This document shows positions 14,070 through 21,247 of a stretch of 21,793 nucleotides of DNA, in pieces. The first letter of the stretch is position 1. Each line of letters begins with the position of its first letter. Below the pieces are notes generated by a model, which saw only the letters and a list, made by a program, of their open reading frames with translations, was not told the DNA's origin and did no database searches. The translations under genes were made by a program, and so were the position numbers. The stretch comes from an uncultured Paracoccaceae bacterium (GTDB taxonomy: Bacteria; Pseudomonadota; Alphaproteobacteria; Rhodobacterales; Rhodobacteraceae), in contig CALFYQ010000364.1 of assembly GCA_937952085.1 (NCBI GenBank), forward strand, positions 1-21,793. Reading direction: 5' to 3'.

Positions 14070-14879
14070 TCAGGATGCTGCGCTTTCCGACTTGTAGAGA
14101 AACCCGCCGACGCGCTCTTCCCCGCCATAGGCCATCCGCTGCATGCGGTAGAGGTTCTTGGTGTATTCCAGCGCCTCCATCCGGCGCATGTCCATTGCGC
14201 GCAGCGAGGCTTCCATCTCCACCCGGATCGCTACGAGCGGGTGCCGCGCGATCCGCTCCGCAAATTTCTCGGCGCGATCCAGCACCTTGTCGGTCGGCAC
14301 GACCGCGTTCACGAGGCCGATGCTCAACGCCCGCTCGGCGCCCATCGGGTCGCCCGTCAGCAGCATTTCCATCGCCACCGGATGCGGAATGAAGCGGGAA
14401 AGGCGGGATGAGCCGCCGGCGCCGCCCATGCCGTATGCAATCTCCGGATAGCCGAATTTCGCATCCTCGGAGCAAACGCGAATGTCGGTCAGGTGGCTGA
14501 GATAGATCATGCCCTGCCCGAAGCAGTAGCCCCGCACCGCCGCGATGATCGGCTTGTACCGCTCAAGCGCGAGCACGTCGCGCGACCAGGTGAAGGTGTC
14601 CGGCGTCCCGCCCTCGAGCCGATGCTTCGGCCAGAGGTAGTATTCCAGCTCGTCCATCGGCGAATCGAACTTCCGGTATTCGGACTTGATGTCGTCGCCC
14701 GCCGAGAAGGCCCGGTCGCCGGCGCCCTGCATGATCCCGACGCGAACTTCGTCATCCGCCAGGAATTCCTGCATGTGGCCGTAGAGTTCCTTGTGCATCG
14801 CCGGCGTCATCGGATTCACGCTGCCGTTCCGGATCGTGAAGTAGCCGATACGGCCTTTGCGCTCGTATTCGAAGGGCAT
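14070..14879 (-). CDS. Crotonase-superfamily enzyme (enoyl-CoA hydratase/isomerase-like) with altered active site
   Basis: The fold is that of the crotonase superfamily, acting on acyl-CoA thioesters. It has 269 residues. The first oxyanion-hole segment is AFSAGDDIK at 57-65; the second region is GYCFGQGMIYLSHLTDI at 117-133. Aligned with rat crotonase by hand, the position of Glu144 holds Tyr126, while Glu146 (FGYPEIAYG) matches Glu164, so simple syn-hydration is doubtful. An unusual aromatic stretch, DELEYYLWPKHRLEG at 76-90, sits in the substrate-lid region. A good Shine-Dalgarno AGGAGA (14887-14892) precedes the ATG. It follows the CoA ligase by 21 nt and is last in the operon, which suggests it acts on the ligase's product. 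It could be a hydratase, isomerase, decarboxylase or hydrolase. Confidence 0.8.
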   Translation of the reverse strand: MPFEYERKGRIGYFTIRNGSVNPMTPAMHKELYGHMQEFLADDEVRVGIMQGAGDRAFSAGDDIKSEYRKFDSPMDELEYYLWPKHRLEGGTPDTFTWSRDVLALERYKPIIAAVRGYCFGQGMIYLSHLTDIRVCSEDAKFGYPEIAYGMGGAGGSSRLSRFIPHPVAMEMLLTGDPMGAERALSIGLVNAVVPTDKVLDRAEKFAERIARHPLVAIRVEMEASLRAMDMRRMEALEYTKNLYRMQRMAYGGEERVGGFLYKSESAAS

Positions 14880-14900
14880 TCGATGATCTCCTGATGCGGC

Positions 14901-16559
14901 TCAGAGCCAGGCGCCGGCGACGCGGTCGTAGCTTCCGACACGGAGATCGGGCTTCTCGGCGACGAGTTTCTGCTTTGCGATCTTTTCGGACGGGGTCTTT
15001 GGCAGCGCGTCCCGATATTCGAGGAAACGCGGAATCTTGAAGGGGGCGAGCCGCGCGGCGCAGTGGGCGAACACGGCCTCCGGCGGCGCCTCCGCAGGCG
15101 TGACGCCGGGGCGCAGGACGAGATAGGCCTTCACCTCCTCGCCGCGCGCGGCGTCCTTGACGCCGACGGCGGCGGCTTCGAGCACGCCCGGCATTTCCCG
15201 CAGCACGGCCTCGACTTCGCGCGCCGCGATGTTTTCGCCGGAGCGGCGGATCATGTCCTTCAGGCGGCCGACGATGTAGTGAAAGCCCTGCTCGTCCTTC
15301 CAGAAGAGGTCGCCAGTGCGGAACCAGTCGCCGAAATAGGACGAGGCGTTGGCTTCCGGCTTCTTGTAGTAGCCGAGCATGATGCCCGGGCCGCGGATGC
15401 AAAGCTCGCCGATCTGGCCGGCGGGGACCTCCGCGCCGTTCTCGTCGACGATCTTCGCCTCACGGAACGGCGAGGGTCTGCCGCAGGTGCCGCTGCCGAC
15501 CATGTGGCTGGCCTCCCGCGGGGTGAAGAGCGCCGAGCCGACCTCGGTCATGCCGAAGCTCTCGCGCGCCACCGCGCCGAAGCGTCGCTCGAGGTTCGCA
15601 TGGCGGCGCTTGTCGAAGCCGAAGATCGAGACGCGCTTCAGCTCGTTGGCGCCGTCACGCGGGTCTTCCGGCTGCTGATAGACGATCTCGGGGAAGAGGC
15701 AGTAGTGGATCCGATAGGCGCGCACCCAATCCATGAACCGGGTCGAACTCGCCCGCCGCGCGACGAAGATTTGCCCGCCGGCCCGCATCGTCATCAGCGT
15801 GAGCCATTGTGGGTCCATGTAGAAATAGGGCTGCGCGGCGAGGATGTTGGTCGCCTTCTCGTCGGCCCCGCCGCGCATCCCGGCGACCAGGGAAATGGTC
15901 AGCCAGTAGCGATGCGTCAGCATGCATCCCTTCGGGAAGCCCGTCGTGCCGGACGTGTACTGGATGTTCACCATGTCATCGAGCGCCGGCTCGGGCAGCG
16001 CTTCCGGGAGCGGCGGCGCGTCCCGCATCAGCGCGGCCAGATCGCGTGCGCCTTCGGGCGCCGCGCCCTGGACCAGAACATTCTCCGCCGAAAAGGGCCG
16101 CTTGCCGTCGAGCGCGGCGTAGGCCGGCAGGCAATCGGCATGGATCACCAGGAAGCCGGCGTCGGAATCCGTCAGGACGTAGTGCAGCTCCCGCCCGGTG
16201 TAGTTGATGTTCACCGGCACCATCACCGCGCCGAGCCGCGCGATAGCGAGCCAGGTCGCCGGAAACTGCGGGATGTTCGGCAGCATCACCGCGACATGGG
16301 AGCCCTTCCGCACGCCCGCGGCGTAGAGCGCCGCCGCGGTCCGCTCGATCAGCGCCTTCGCCTCGTCATAGGTGGCGACGCCGCCCTCCGGCTCCTCGAA
16401 GAAGGTCCAGAGCGTCTTGCCGGCGTTCGCCGCCACGGCGCCCTCGACGAAGCGCCAGATATTCGGCGCGAGCGGCGTCGCCTCGACCTCCGCGATCAGA
16501 CGCTCGACGTCCTTTTCGGCTTCGGGCCATGTGAGAAGTTCGGCTTGGGCGCCCGGCAT
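14901..16559 (-). CDS. AMP-forming acyl-CoA synthetase
   Basis: It belongs to the ANL superfamily and is predicted to activate a carboxylate as an acyl-AMP and then a CoA thioester. It has 552 residues from ATG 16559. Seen: the P-loop YTSGTTGFPKG at 201-211, FGMTEVG (A5) at 335-341, the hinge region DWFRTGDLF...GRLKDMIRRSGENIAAREVE at about 411-450, and the C-terminal catalytic Lys526 in KTPSEKI. The N-terminal half (MLPNIPQFPATWLAIARLGAVMVPVN) resembles crotonobetaine/carnitine- or medium-chain-type ligases, but the substrate cannot be told. I chose 16559, one base after the permease stop; ATG 16601 is also possible and adds 14 residues overlapping the permease gene. Co-transcribed with an importer and a crotonase. 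Confidence 0.88.
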   Translation of the reverse strand: MPGAQAELLTWPEAEKDVERLIAEVEATPLAPNIWRFVEGAVAANAGKTLWTFFEEPEGGVATYDEAKALIERTAAALYAAGVRKGSHVAVMLPNIPQFPATWLAIARLGAVMVPVNINYTGRELHYVLTDSDAGFLVIHADCLPAYAALDGKRPFSAENVLVQGAAPEGARDLAALMRDAPPLPEALPEPALDDMVNIQYTSGTTGFPKGCMLTHRYWLTISLVAGMRGGADEKATNILAAQPYFYMDPQWLTLMTMRAGGQIFVARRASSTRFMDWVRAYRIHYCLFPEIVYQQPEDPRDGANELKRVSIFGFDKRRHANLERRFGAVARESFGMTEVGSALFTPREASHMVGSGTCGRPSPFREAKIVDENGAEVPAGQIGELCIRGPGIMLGYYKKPEANASSYFGDWFRTGDLFWKDEQGFHYIVGRLKDMIRRSGENIAAREVEAVLREMPGVLEAAAVGVKDAARGEEVKAYLVLRPGVTPAEAPPEAVFAHCAARLAPFKIPRFLEYRDALPKTPSEKIAKQKLVAEKPDLRVGSYDRVAGAWL

Positions 16560-16560
16560 G

Positions 16561-17358
16561 TCAGGTCTCTGTTGAGGTTTCGGATTGATAGCGGCGTTCA
16601 TTGCGGCGGCGGATCGTCTCGCCGATCCCCATCCCGACGATGCTGACGGCCGTCAGCATCACCGCCACCGCCGGTACGGTCGGGTCGAGTTTCAGCCCGA
16701 GATCGTTCCAGATGCGGACCGGAAGGGTTTGCGCCCCGCCTGAGACGAAGAGCGTGATGATCAGCTCGTCGAAGGAGGCGAAGAAGGCGAGGACGCCCGC
16801 CGCGAAGAGCGACGGCGTGAGAAAGGGCAGCGTCACGAGCATGAAGGCCCGGACCGGTCCCGCGCCGAGGACCCGCGCGGCGCGCTCGATGGTCACGTCG
16901 AAGCGGCGCAGGTTGGCGGAGACGAGCAGCACGACATAGGGCATCGCGACGATCGCGTGCGCCACGGTCAGCGCCCAGACATTGTCGACCAGGCGCCAGC
17001 GCAGGAAGACGATGTAGAGCGCCAGCGCCAGCACCACCGTCGGCAGGATCAGCGGCGCGATGAAGATGGCGTTGAGAAGCGACCGGCCCGGAAACTCCGC
17101 CCGGACCAGCGCGATCGAGGCGAGCGTGCCGGCGACCAGGCTGAGCAGCGTCGCGCCGATGCCGACGCGGAAGCTGAGGAGCGCCGCAGAGACCCAGGTC
17201 GGGTCTTCGAAGAAGGCCGCGTACCAGCGCAGCGAGAGCGTCTGCGGAGGAAATTCCAGAAACTGGCTCTCGGTCAGCGAGATGGGCACGAGGAAGAGAA
17301 GCGGCAGGATCAGGAAAGCCACGATCAGCGCGAAATAGAGCCCGAGCGCCAGCCTCAT
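16561..17358 (-). CDS. ABC transporter permease, PotC-type
   Basis: Inner-membrane permease of the spermidine/putrescine/opine/iron(III) importer group, 265 residues. Seen: an N-terminal hydrophobic helix, TLSLRWYAAFFEDP in the first periplasmic part (typical of PotC-like subunits), several further hydrophobic segments, and the EAA loop IERAARVLGAGPVRAFMLVTLPFLTPS that contacts the ATPase. Its ATG overlaps the stop of the partner permease as ATGA, and its own stop is one base before the CoA-ligase ATG. The substrate is not shown by the sequence. Confidence 0.9.
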   Translation of the reverse strand: MRLALGLYFALIVAFLILPLLFLVPISLTESQFLEFPPQTLSLRWYAAFFEDPTWVSAALLSFRVGIGATLLSLVAGTLASIALVRAEFPGRSLLNAIFIAPLILPTVVLALALYIVFLRWRLVDNVWALTVAHAIVAMPYVVLLVSANLRRFDVTIERAARVLGAGPVRAFMLVTLPFLTPSLFAAGVLAFFASFDELIITLFVSGGAQTLPVRIWNDLGLKLDPTVPAVAVMLTAVSIVGMGIGETIRRRNERRYQSETSTET

Positions 17359-18197
17359 TTGCCGAACCCCGCTGCGGCGAAGCCGGCCCGCCGACGGGTC
17401 AGCAGCCGGAAAATTCCGAGGCAGGCCAGCGTCGAGACGAGGAGCGCGCTCGCCAGCACGGCGGCGAAGCCCCAGTTGAGCGTCCGGTGCACCTGAATGT
17501 CGATGAGATTGGCGATGATCGTGCTGCGGCGGCCGCCGAGCAGCGCCGGGGTGACGTAGAAGCCGAGGCAGAGGATGAAGCAGATGATCCCGCCCGTCGC
17601 GACGCCGGAGAGGCTGAGCGGCAGGAACACCTTGCGGAACGCCGCCCAGCGGGAGGCGCCAAGCACCCGCGCCGCCTTCACAAGGTCCCGGTCGATGTCG
17701 AGCATCGAGGCGAGGCAGGCCAGGATGACGATCGGCAGGAGGATCTGAACCATGCCGATCCGCACTGCGACATCCGTGTAGAGGATCTGCAGCGGCTCTG
17801 CGCCGACCGCCGCGAGCCCGCGGTTGACGATCCCCTCGCGGCCCAGGATCACGATCCAGGTATAGGTGCGGATCAGGATGCTGATCCAGAACGGCAGGAG
17901 AATCAGGTAGGTGACCCAGGCGCGCGCCCTGCTCGAAAGGCCGCTCATGAAGAGCGCCGCCGGATAGCCGAGCGCGAGGCAGATCGCGGTCACGGAGAGC
18001 GCGAGCGTGAAGGTCCGCTCCAGCACCAGGAGCGCGACCTTGGAGCCGAACAGCTCCCTCAGCGGCTCCAGAGTGAAACCCGCCTCTCCATGGACGCTGA
18101 GGCTCAGGACTCCGGCGATGGGCAGGAGGAAGACGAGGCCGACCAGCAGCAGCGCAGGAAGCAGCAGCAAGAGGATGGCCGGCCTCGTCAGGTTCAT
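17355..18197 (-). CDS. ABC transporter permease, PotB-type
   Basis: First of two membrane subunits, 280 residues. Seen: a strongly hydrophobic N-terminal helix (PAILLLLLPALLLVGLVFLLP at about 6-26), the PotB-like middle segment LPFWISILIRTYTWIVILG, and the EAA loop DLVKAARVLGASRWAAFRKVFLPLS. It should pair with the downstream PotC-type subunit as a heterodimer. It lies 22 nt after the binding-protein stop. A clear Shine-Dalgarno is not visible. Confidence 0.9.
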   Translation of the reverse strand: MNLTRPAILLLLLPALLLVGLVFLLPIAGVLSLSVHGEAGFTLEPLRELFGSKVALLVLERTFTLALSVTAICLALGYPAALFMSGLSSRARAWVTYLILLPFWISILIRTYTWIVILGREGIVNRGLAAVGAEPLQILYTDVAVRIGMVQILLPIVILACLASMLDIDRDLVKAARVLGASRWAAFRKVFLPLSLSGVATGGIICFILCLGFYVTPALLGGRRSTIIANLIDIQVHRTLNWGFAAVLASALLVSTLACLGIFRLLTRRRAGFAAAGFGK

Positions 18198-18219
18198 CGG
18201 ATGGATTCCCGCCGAAAGG

Positions 18220-19266
18220 TCAGACCAGGAGCCATTCGTTCCAGCGATCCTGAACCGGGGCGAGGTTCGCCGCCCACCAGTCGGCGCCGAAGCGGAACTG
18301 CACCGCGGCGTTCTCCGGGGCGGTCGGCAGCGTCGCGACGAATTCCGGCTCGAGGAGCTCCATCATACCCGGCACGAAGCCCGGATAGGGCACCAGCTTC
18401 ACGAACTCGGCCGAGGCAGCCGGGTCAATCCGGAATTTCATGAAGAGCATCGCTTCTTTCGGATGTTTCGCGCCTTTCGGAATTCCGAGGTATGAAAGCA
18501 TCAGCGCGCCGCCATCCCAGGAGATGTCGACCGGCTTCGCCTCGTTCTTCAACGGGGTGATCCGGCCATTCCAGCAGGAGGTCATGTTGACCTCGCCGTC
18601 GACCAGCAGCTGAACGTGCTGGGCGCCGTTCTCCCACCAGACCGGCACATGATCCTTGATCTCGTCGAGCTTGGCGAAGGCGCGGTCGATATCGAGCGGA
18701 TAGAGCTTGTCGAGCGGAACGCCATCCGCGATCAGCGCGAATTCGAGGTTCGCCTTCGGCGAGTTCTGCAGCGAGCGCGGGCCGGGGAACGCGTTCACGT
18801 CCCAGAAGTCGGCCCAGGTCTTCGGGGCCGTGCCGCCAAAGCGGTCGGTCCGATAGGCGAGCACGGTGGAGTAGGAGGCGCGGCAGAGCGCGGTCGGCAG
18901 CTTCGCGATCTCCGGAAGCTTGTTCTCGGGGTCGACGATCGAATAGTCGATCTCCTCGAGCCAGCCCGCTTCGGCGGCGAGCGCCACGTCGTCGCCGTTC
19001 AGCTCGGTCAGGTCCCACTCGACATTGCCGGATTCCACCATCGCCTTCAGCTTGGGGAGGCTGACAGGCGCCGTCGCCTGAACCTTGACGCCGGTCGCCG
19101 TGGTGAACGGATCCTCGAAGAGCCTCTTGATCGCTTCGGCGAGCGAGCCGCCGGAGCCGTTCACCACGATGGTGACGTCGTCCGCCGCCGCCTGGCCGGC
19201 CGACAGCGCGGCGAGCGAGGCCGAGGCCGCGCCGATGTTGAAACTCCGTCTCGTCAGGTTCGCCAT
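18220..19266 (-). CDS. Periplasmic solute-binding protein, PotD-like, Tat-exported
   Basis: Substrate-binding component of the importer, 348 residues. The N-terminus has a twin-arginine signal (TRRSFNIG, Arg6-Arg7, then an Ala-rich hydrophobic core) with a likely cleavage site near residue 28 (AAA-DD). The mature part opens with VTIVVNGSGGSLAEAIKRLF and carries EWDLTELNGDDVALAAEAGWLEEID and MTSCWNGRI, the pattern of the PotD/iron-like binding-protein clan. Tat export implies folding in the cytoplasm. A Shine-Dalgarno AGGGAG lies 6 nt before the ATG. It follows the ATPase gene by 30 nt. Family members bind polyamines, opines, sugars or other organic ions; the CoA ligase downstream favours a carboxylate (inference). 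Confidence 0.9.
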   Translation of the reverse strand: MANLTRRSFNIGAASASLAALSAGQAAADDVTIVVNGSGGSLAEAIKRLFEDPFTTATGVKVQATAPVSLPKLKAMVESGNVEWDLTELNGDDVALAAEAGWLEEIDYSIVDPENKLPEIAKLPTALCRASYSTVLAYRTDRFGGTAPKTWADFWDVNAFPGPRSLQNSPKANLEFALIADGVPLDKLYPLDIDRAFAKLDEIKDHVPVWWENGAQHVQLLVDGEVNMTSCWNGRITPLKNEAKPVDISWDGGALMLSYLGIPKGAKHPKEAMLFMKFRIDPAASAEFVKLVPYPGFVPGMMELLEPEFVATLPTAPENAAVQFRFGADWWAANLAPVQDRWNEWLLV

Positions 19267-19296
19267 TCCACACTCCCTGCGTTTCGCCCAGCCGGC

Positions 19297-20346
19297 CTAT
19301 TCCGGCAGATGGATGAGCCCGCCCTCGTCGAATTCGATGCGGATGGTCTCGCCCGGCGCGGCGGCGGCGGCGCCGGCGCGGCGCGGCTCGACGAACGAGA
19401 TCTCCGCGCCCGCTTCGGCCTCGACGAGGTAACGGAACGAGTCCCCGAAGAAGACCGCCTGCCGCACCGTCGCCGGCCACCCGGCCGCCGCGCTCCGGCG
19501 AACGTGTTCCGGGCGGATCGCGACAAACCCCCGCTGGGTCCGCGCGCCGCCGCTCAGCCGCACCGCGCCGAGGCCCGAGACGAGCGTGTCGTCGCCGGCG
19601 GCGCCTTCCACCGCGAGGATGTTGTTTGAGCCGATGAACTCGGCGACGAAGCGGGAATTCGGCCGGTCGTACAATTCTTCCGGCGCGCCGAGTTGCCGGA
19701 TCGCGCCCTTCTCCATCACCGCGAGCCGGTCCGAGAGGGTCAAGGCCTCGCCCTGGTCGTGGGTGACGTAGATGACGGTGCAGCCGATCTCGCGCTGGTA
19801 TTGCTTGATCTCAAGCTGCATCGCCTCGCGGAGCTTCAGGTCGAGCGCGCCGAGCGGCTCGTCCATCAGGAGCACCCGCGGCTCGAACACCACGGCCCGC
19901 GCGAAGGCGACTCGCTGCTTCTGGCCTCCGGAAAGCTCGTGCGGCATCCGCTTCGCGAGGCCGTCGAGCCGCACCATCTCGAGCGCCTTCATCGAACGCC
20001 GGACGATCTCCGCCTTCGCCACACCGCGCATTTCCAGCGGAAACGCGACATTGCCGAGCACATCGCGATGGGGAAACAGCGAATAGTTTTGGAATACCAT
20101 GCCGATATTGCGCTTCTCCGTCGGCATCCGGGTGATCGACACGCCGTCGATCAGGATGTCGCCGCTATCGGCGTCGACGAAGCCGGCGAGGCTGTTGAGC
20201 GCCGTCGTCTTGCCCGAGCCGCTGGGGCCGAGCAGCGTCATGAACTCCCCCTGAGCGACGCTCATCGTGAAGCGTTCGAGAGCGACGAAGTCGCCATAGG
20301 TCTTGCGGACCTCGCGGAACTCGATCGACGCGCCCTTCGCCGTCAT
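19297..20346 (-). CDS. ABC transporter ATP-binding protein, PotA-type
   Basis: ATPase of the importer, 349 residues from ATG 20346. Seen: Walker A GPSGSGKTT at 40-48, Q-loop FQNYSLFP near 85-92, signature LSGGQ at 138-142, Walker B VLLMDEP at 158-164, the switch His in YVTHDQGEA, and a C-terminal TOBE-like domain (about 240-349) as in PotA/UgpC proteins. AGGGAG (20358-20363) lies 11 nt upstream. The frame is open to 20403, but that would cover the promoter palindrome. First gene of the operon ATPase-binding protein-permeases-ligase-crotonase; transcription should begin in the divergent gap shared with the TetR-type regulator. Confidence 0.92.
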   Translation of the reverse strand: MTAKGASIEFREVRKTYGDFVALERFTMSVAQGEFMTLLGPSGSGKTTALNSLAGFVDADSGDILIDGVSITRMPTEKRNIGMVFQNYSLFPHRDVLGNVAFPLEMRGVAKAEIVRRSMKALEMVRLDGLAKRMPHELSGGQKQRVAFARAVVFEPRVLLMDEPLGALDLKLREAMQLEIKQYQREIGCTVIYVTHDQGEALTLSDRLAVMEKGAIRQLGAPEELYDRPNSRFVAEFIGSNNILAVEGAAGDDTLVSGLGAVRLSGGARTQRGFVAIRPEHVRRSAAAGWPATVRQAVFFGDSFRYLVEAEAGAEISFVEPRRAGAAAAAPGETIRIEFDEGGLIHLPE

Positions 20347-20374
20347 TCGCTGTGAATCTCCCTGTCGCGGGGAA

Positions 20375-20396
20375 AAAATGACGAAGGTGTCATTTT
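20375..20396. promoter_or_regulatory. 22-bp palindromic operator, probable TetR-type binding site
   Basis: AAAATGAC-N6-GTCATTTT is a perfect dyad with 8-bp arms, lying between the divergent ATPase and TetR-type regulator genes. Location, length and symmetry fit a TetR-family operator. Binding by the neighbouring regulator is inference from position. Confidence 0.72.
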
Positions 20397-20403
20397 CTGT
20401 CAA
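20375..20403 (-). promoter_or_regulatory. Probable promoter of the transporter operon
   Basis: On the minus strand a perfect TTGACA (20398-20403) is followed after 17 nt by CATTTT (20375-20380), a weak -10. The operator palindrome fills most of the spacer and the -10, so a bound repressor would block RNA polymerase. Placement is inferred from sequence alone. Confidence 0.55.
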
Positions 20404-20482
20404 GCGGACTTTGCCGCCCCCCAGAAGATTGGTATTCCGGGTTCGGGAACGGGCGGAACGGCAGGCGGGGCGCGGCTCAACG

Positions 20483-21163
20483 ATGAGCGAGCACGATTAC
20501 GTCGCGTATCTAGAGGGCAAGCTCGCCGATGCGCGGGACGCCCGAAAGACGACGCGCACCGAGCTCCAGATCGAGATCGCAGTCGCCTCGCTCCTGAAAG
20601 AGAAGACCTTTCACGCGATATCCGTCGACATGATCACCGAGCGCGCCCGCGTCGCGCATGGCACGTTCTACCGATACTTCCCGGGAAAGCACGAGTTGGT
20701 CGCGAAGACGATGTCCGACTATTTCGAGTTCGTCCGCGCCACCCGGCCCCGCTTCGCTCGCGAGACCGGGGATTTCGACGCGATTTCGGTCTCGAACCGG
20801 CACTACGTTCGCTGCTTCCGCGCGAATGTCGGGCTCATGCGGTGCCATTTTCACCTTAAGGACGAGGACGACAAGATCGCCGCAGTCGGCCGCCTCGCAG
20901 ACCGCGGTCTCTCCGACCGGATCATCCGCCGGATCGAGCGGCGCGGCCCTGTGCCCGAATCCGCCCGGCGCGAGTTGCGGCTGATGACGCACGGCCTGAT
21001 CGGGATGGTGGATGAACTGCTGCTGAAGGTCTACGGCCGCGCCAACCCGCCGCTGGCCGAATTCGCCGAGGATCCGGACCTTGTCGCCGATACGCTGACC
21101 CGGCTCTGGCATGCCTCGCTCGACGCCTATCTCAGGGATCACGTTCGCGAACCGGTGGAGTGA
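20483..21163 (+). CDS. TetR/AcrR-family transcriptional regulator
   Basis: Predicted ligand-responsive repressor, 226 residues from ATG 20483. The N-terminal DNA-binding domain spans about 28-72: helix-turn-helix AISVDMITERARVAHGTFYRYFPGKHEL, with the typical GTFYRYF recognition helix at 60-66. The C-terminal part (about 80-220) is all-helical, carries the ligand pocket in this family, and resembles no specific subfamily I can name. An N-terminal tail of about 25 residues rich in charged residues precedes the domain. The frame is open to 20303, but that would run through the operon promoter. It is divergent from the transporter operon and probably controls it and itself through the palindrome at 20375. 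Confidence 0.9.
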   Translation: MSEHDYVAYLEGKLADARDARKTTRTELQIEIAVASLLKEKTFHAISVDMITERARVAHGTFYRYFPGKHELVAKTMSDYFEFVRATRPRFARETGDFDAISVSNRHYVRCFRANVGLMRCHFHLKDEDDKIAAVGRLADRGLSDRIIRRIERRGPVPESARRELRLMTHGLIGMVDELLLKVYGRANPPLAEFAEDPDLVADTLTRLWHASLDAYLRDHVREPVE

Positions 21164-21188
21164 GCGGCGGGAGCCGCCCGTTCGGCGC

Positions 21189-21214
21189 GGCGCCCCCGCC
21201 CTGGCGGGGGCGCC
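21189..21214. terminator. GC-rich hairpin between convergent regulator and dioxygenase genes
   Basis: GGCGCCCCCGC and GCGGGGGCGCC form a perfect 11-bp, all-GC stem with a CCTG loop, about 25 nt after the regulator stop and 34 nt beyond the dioxygenase stop. It is symmetric, so it could serve both transcripts. There is no U-tract, so termination efficiency is uncertain. Confidence 0.55.
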
Positions 21215-21247
21215 GGTCGCCGCGGGCTCGCCCCGCCGGGCCGCGGG

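Noticed and set aside
13825..14097. A 90-codon plus-strand frame in the gap
   Set aside because: No Shine-Dalgarno, no recognisable motif, and it runs into the antisense of the crotonase gene. Long open frames are expected by chance at this GC content.
13460..14475. Minus-strand frames of 222 and 330 codons across the bchO-crotonase gap
   Set aside because: They overlap bchO and the crotonase gene out of frame, and the part inside the gap has no protein-like motif. Not enough to call a gene or pseudogene.
20303..20482. N-terminal extension of the TetR-type regulator (and likewise 20347-20403 for the ATPase)
   Set aside because: Both extensions translate the promoter and palindrome; the internal ATGs give family-like N-termini.
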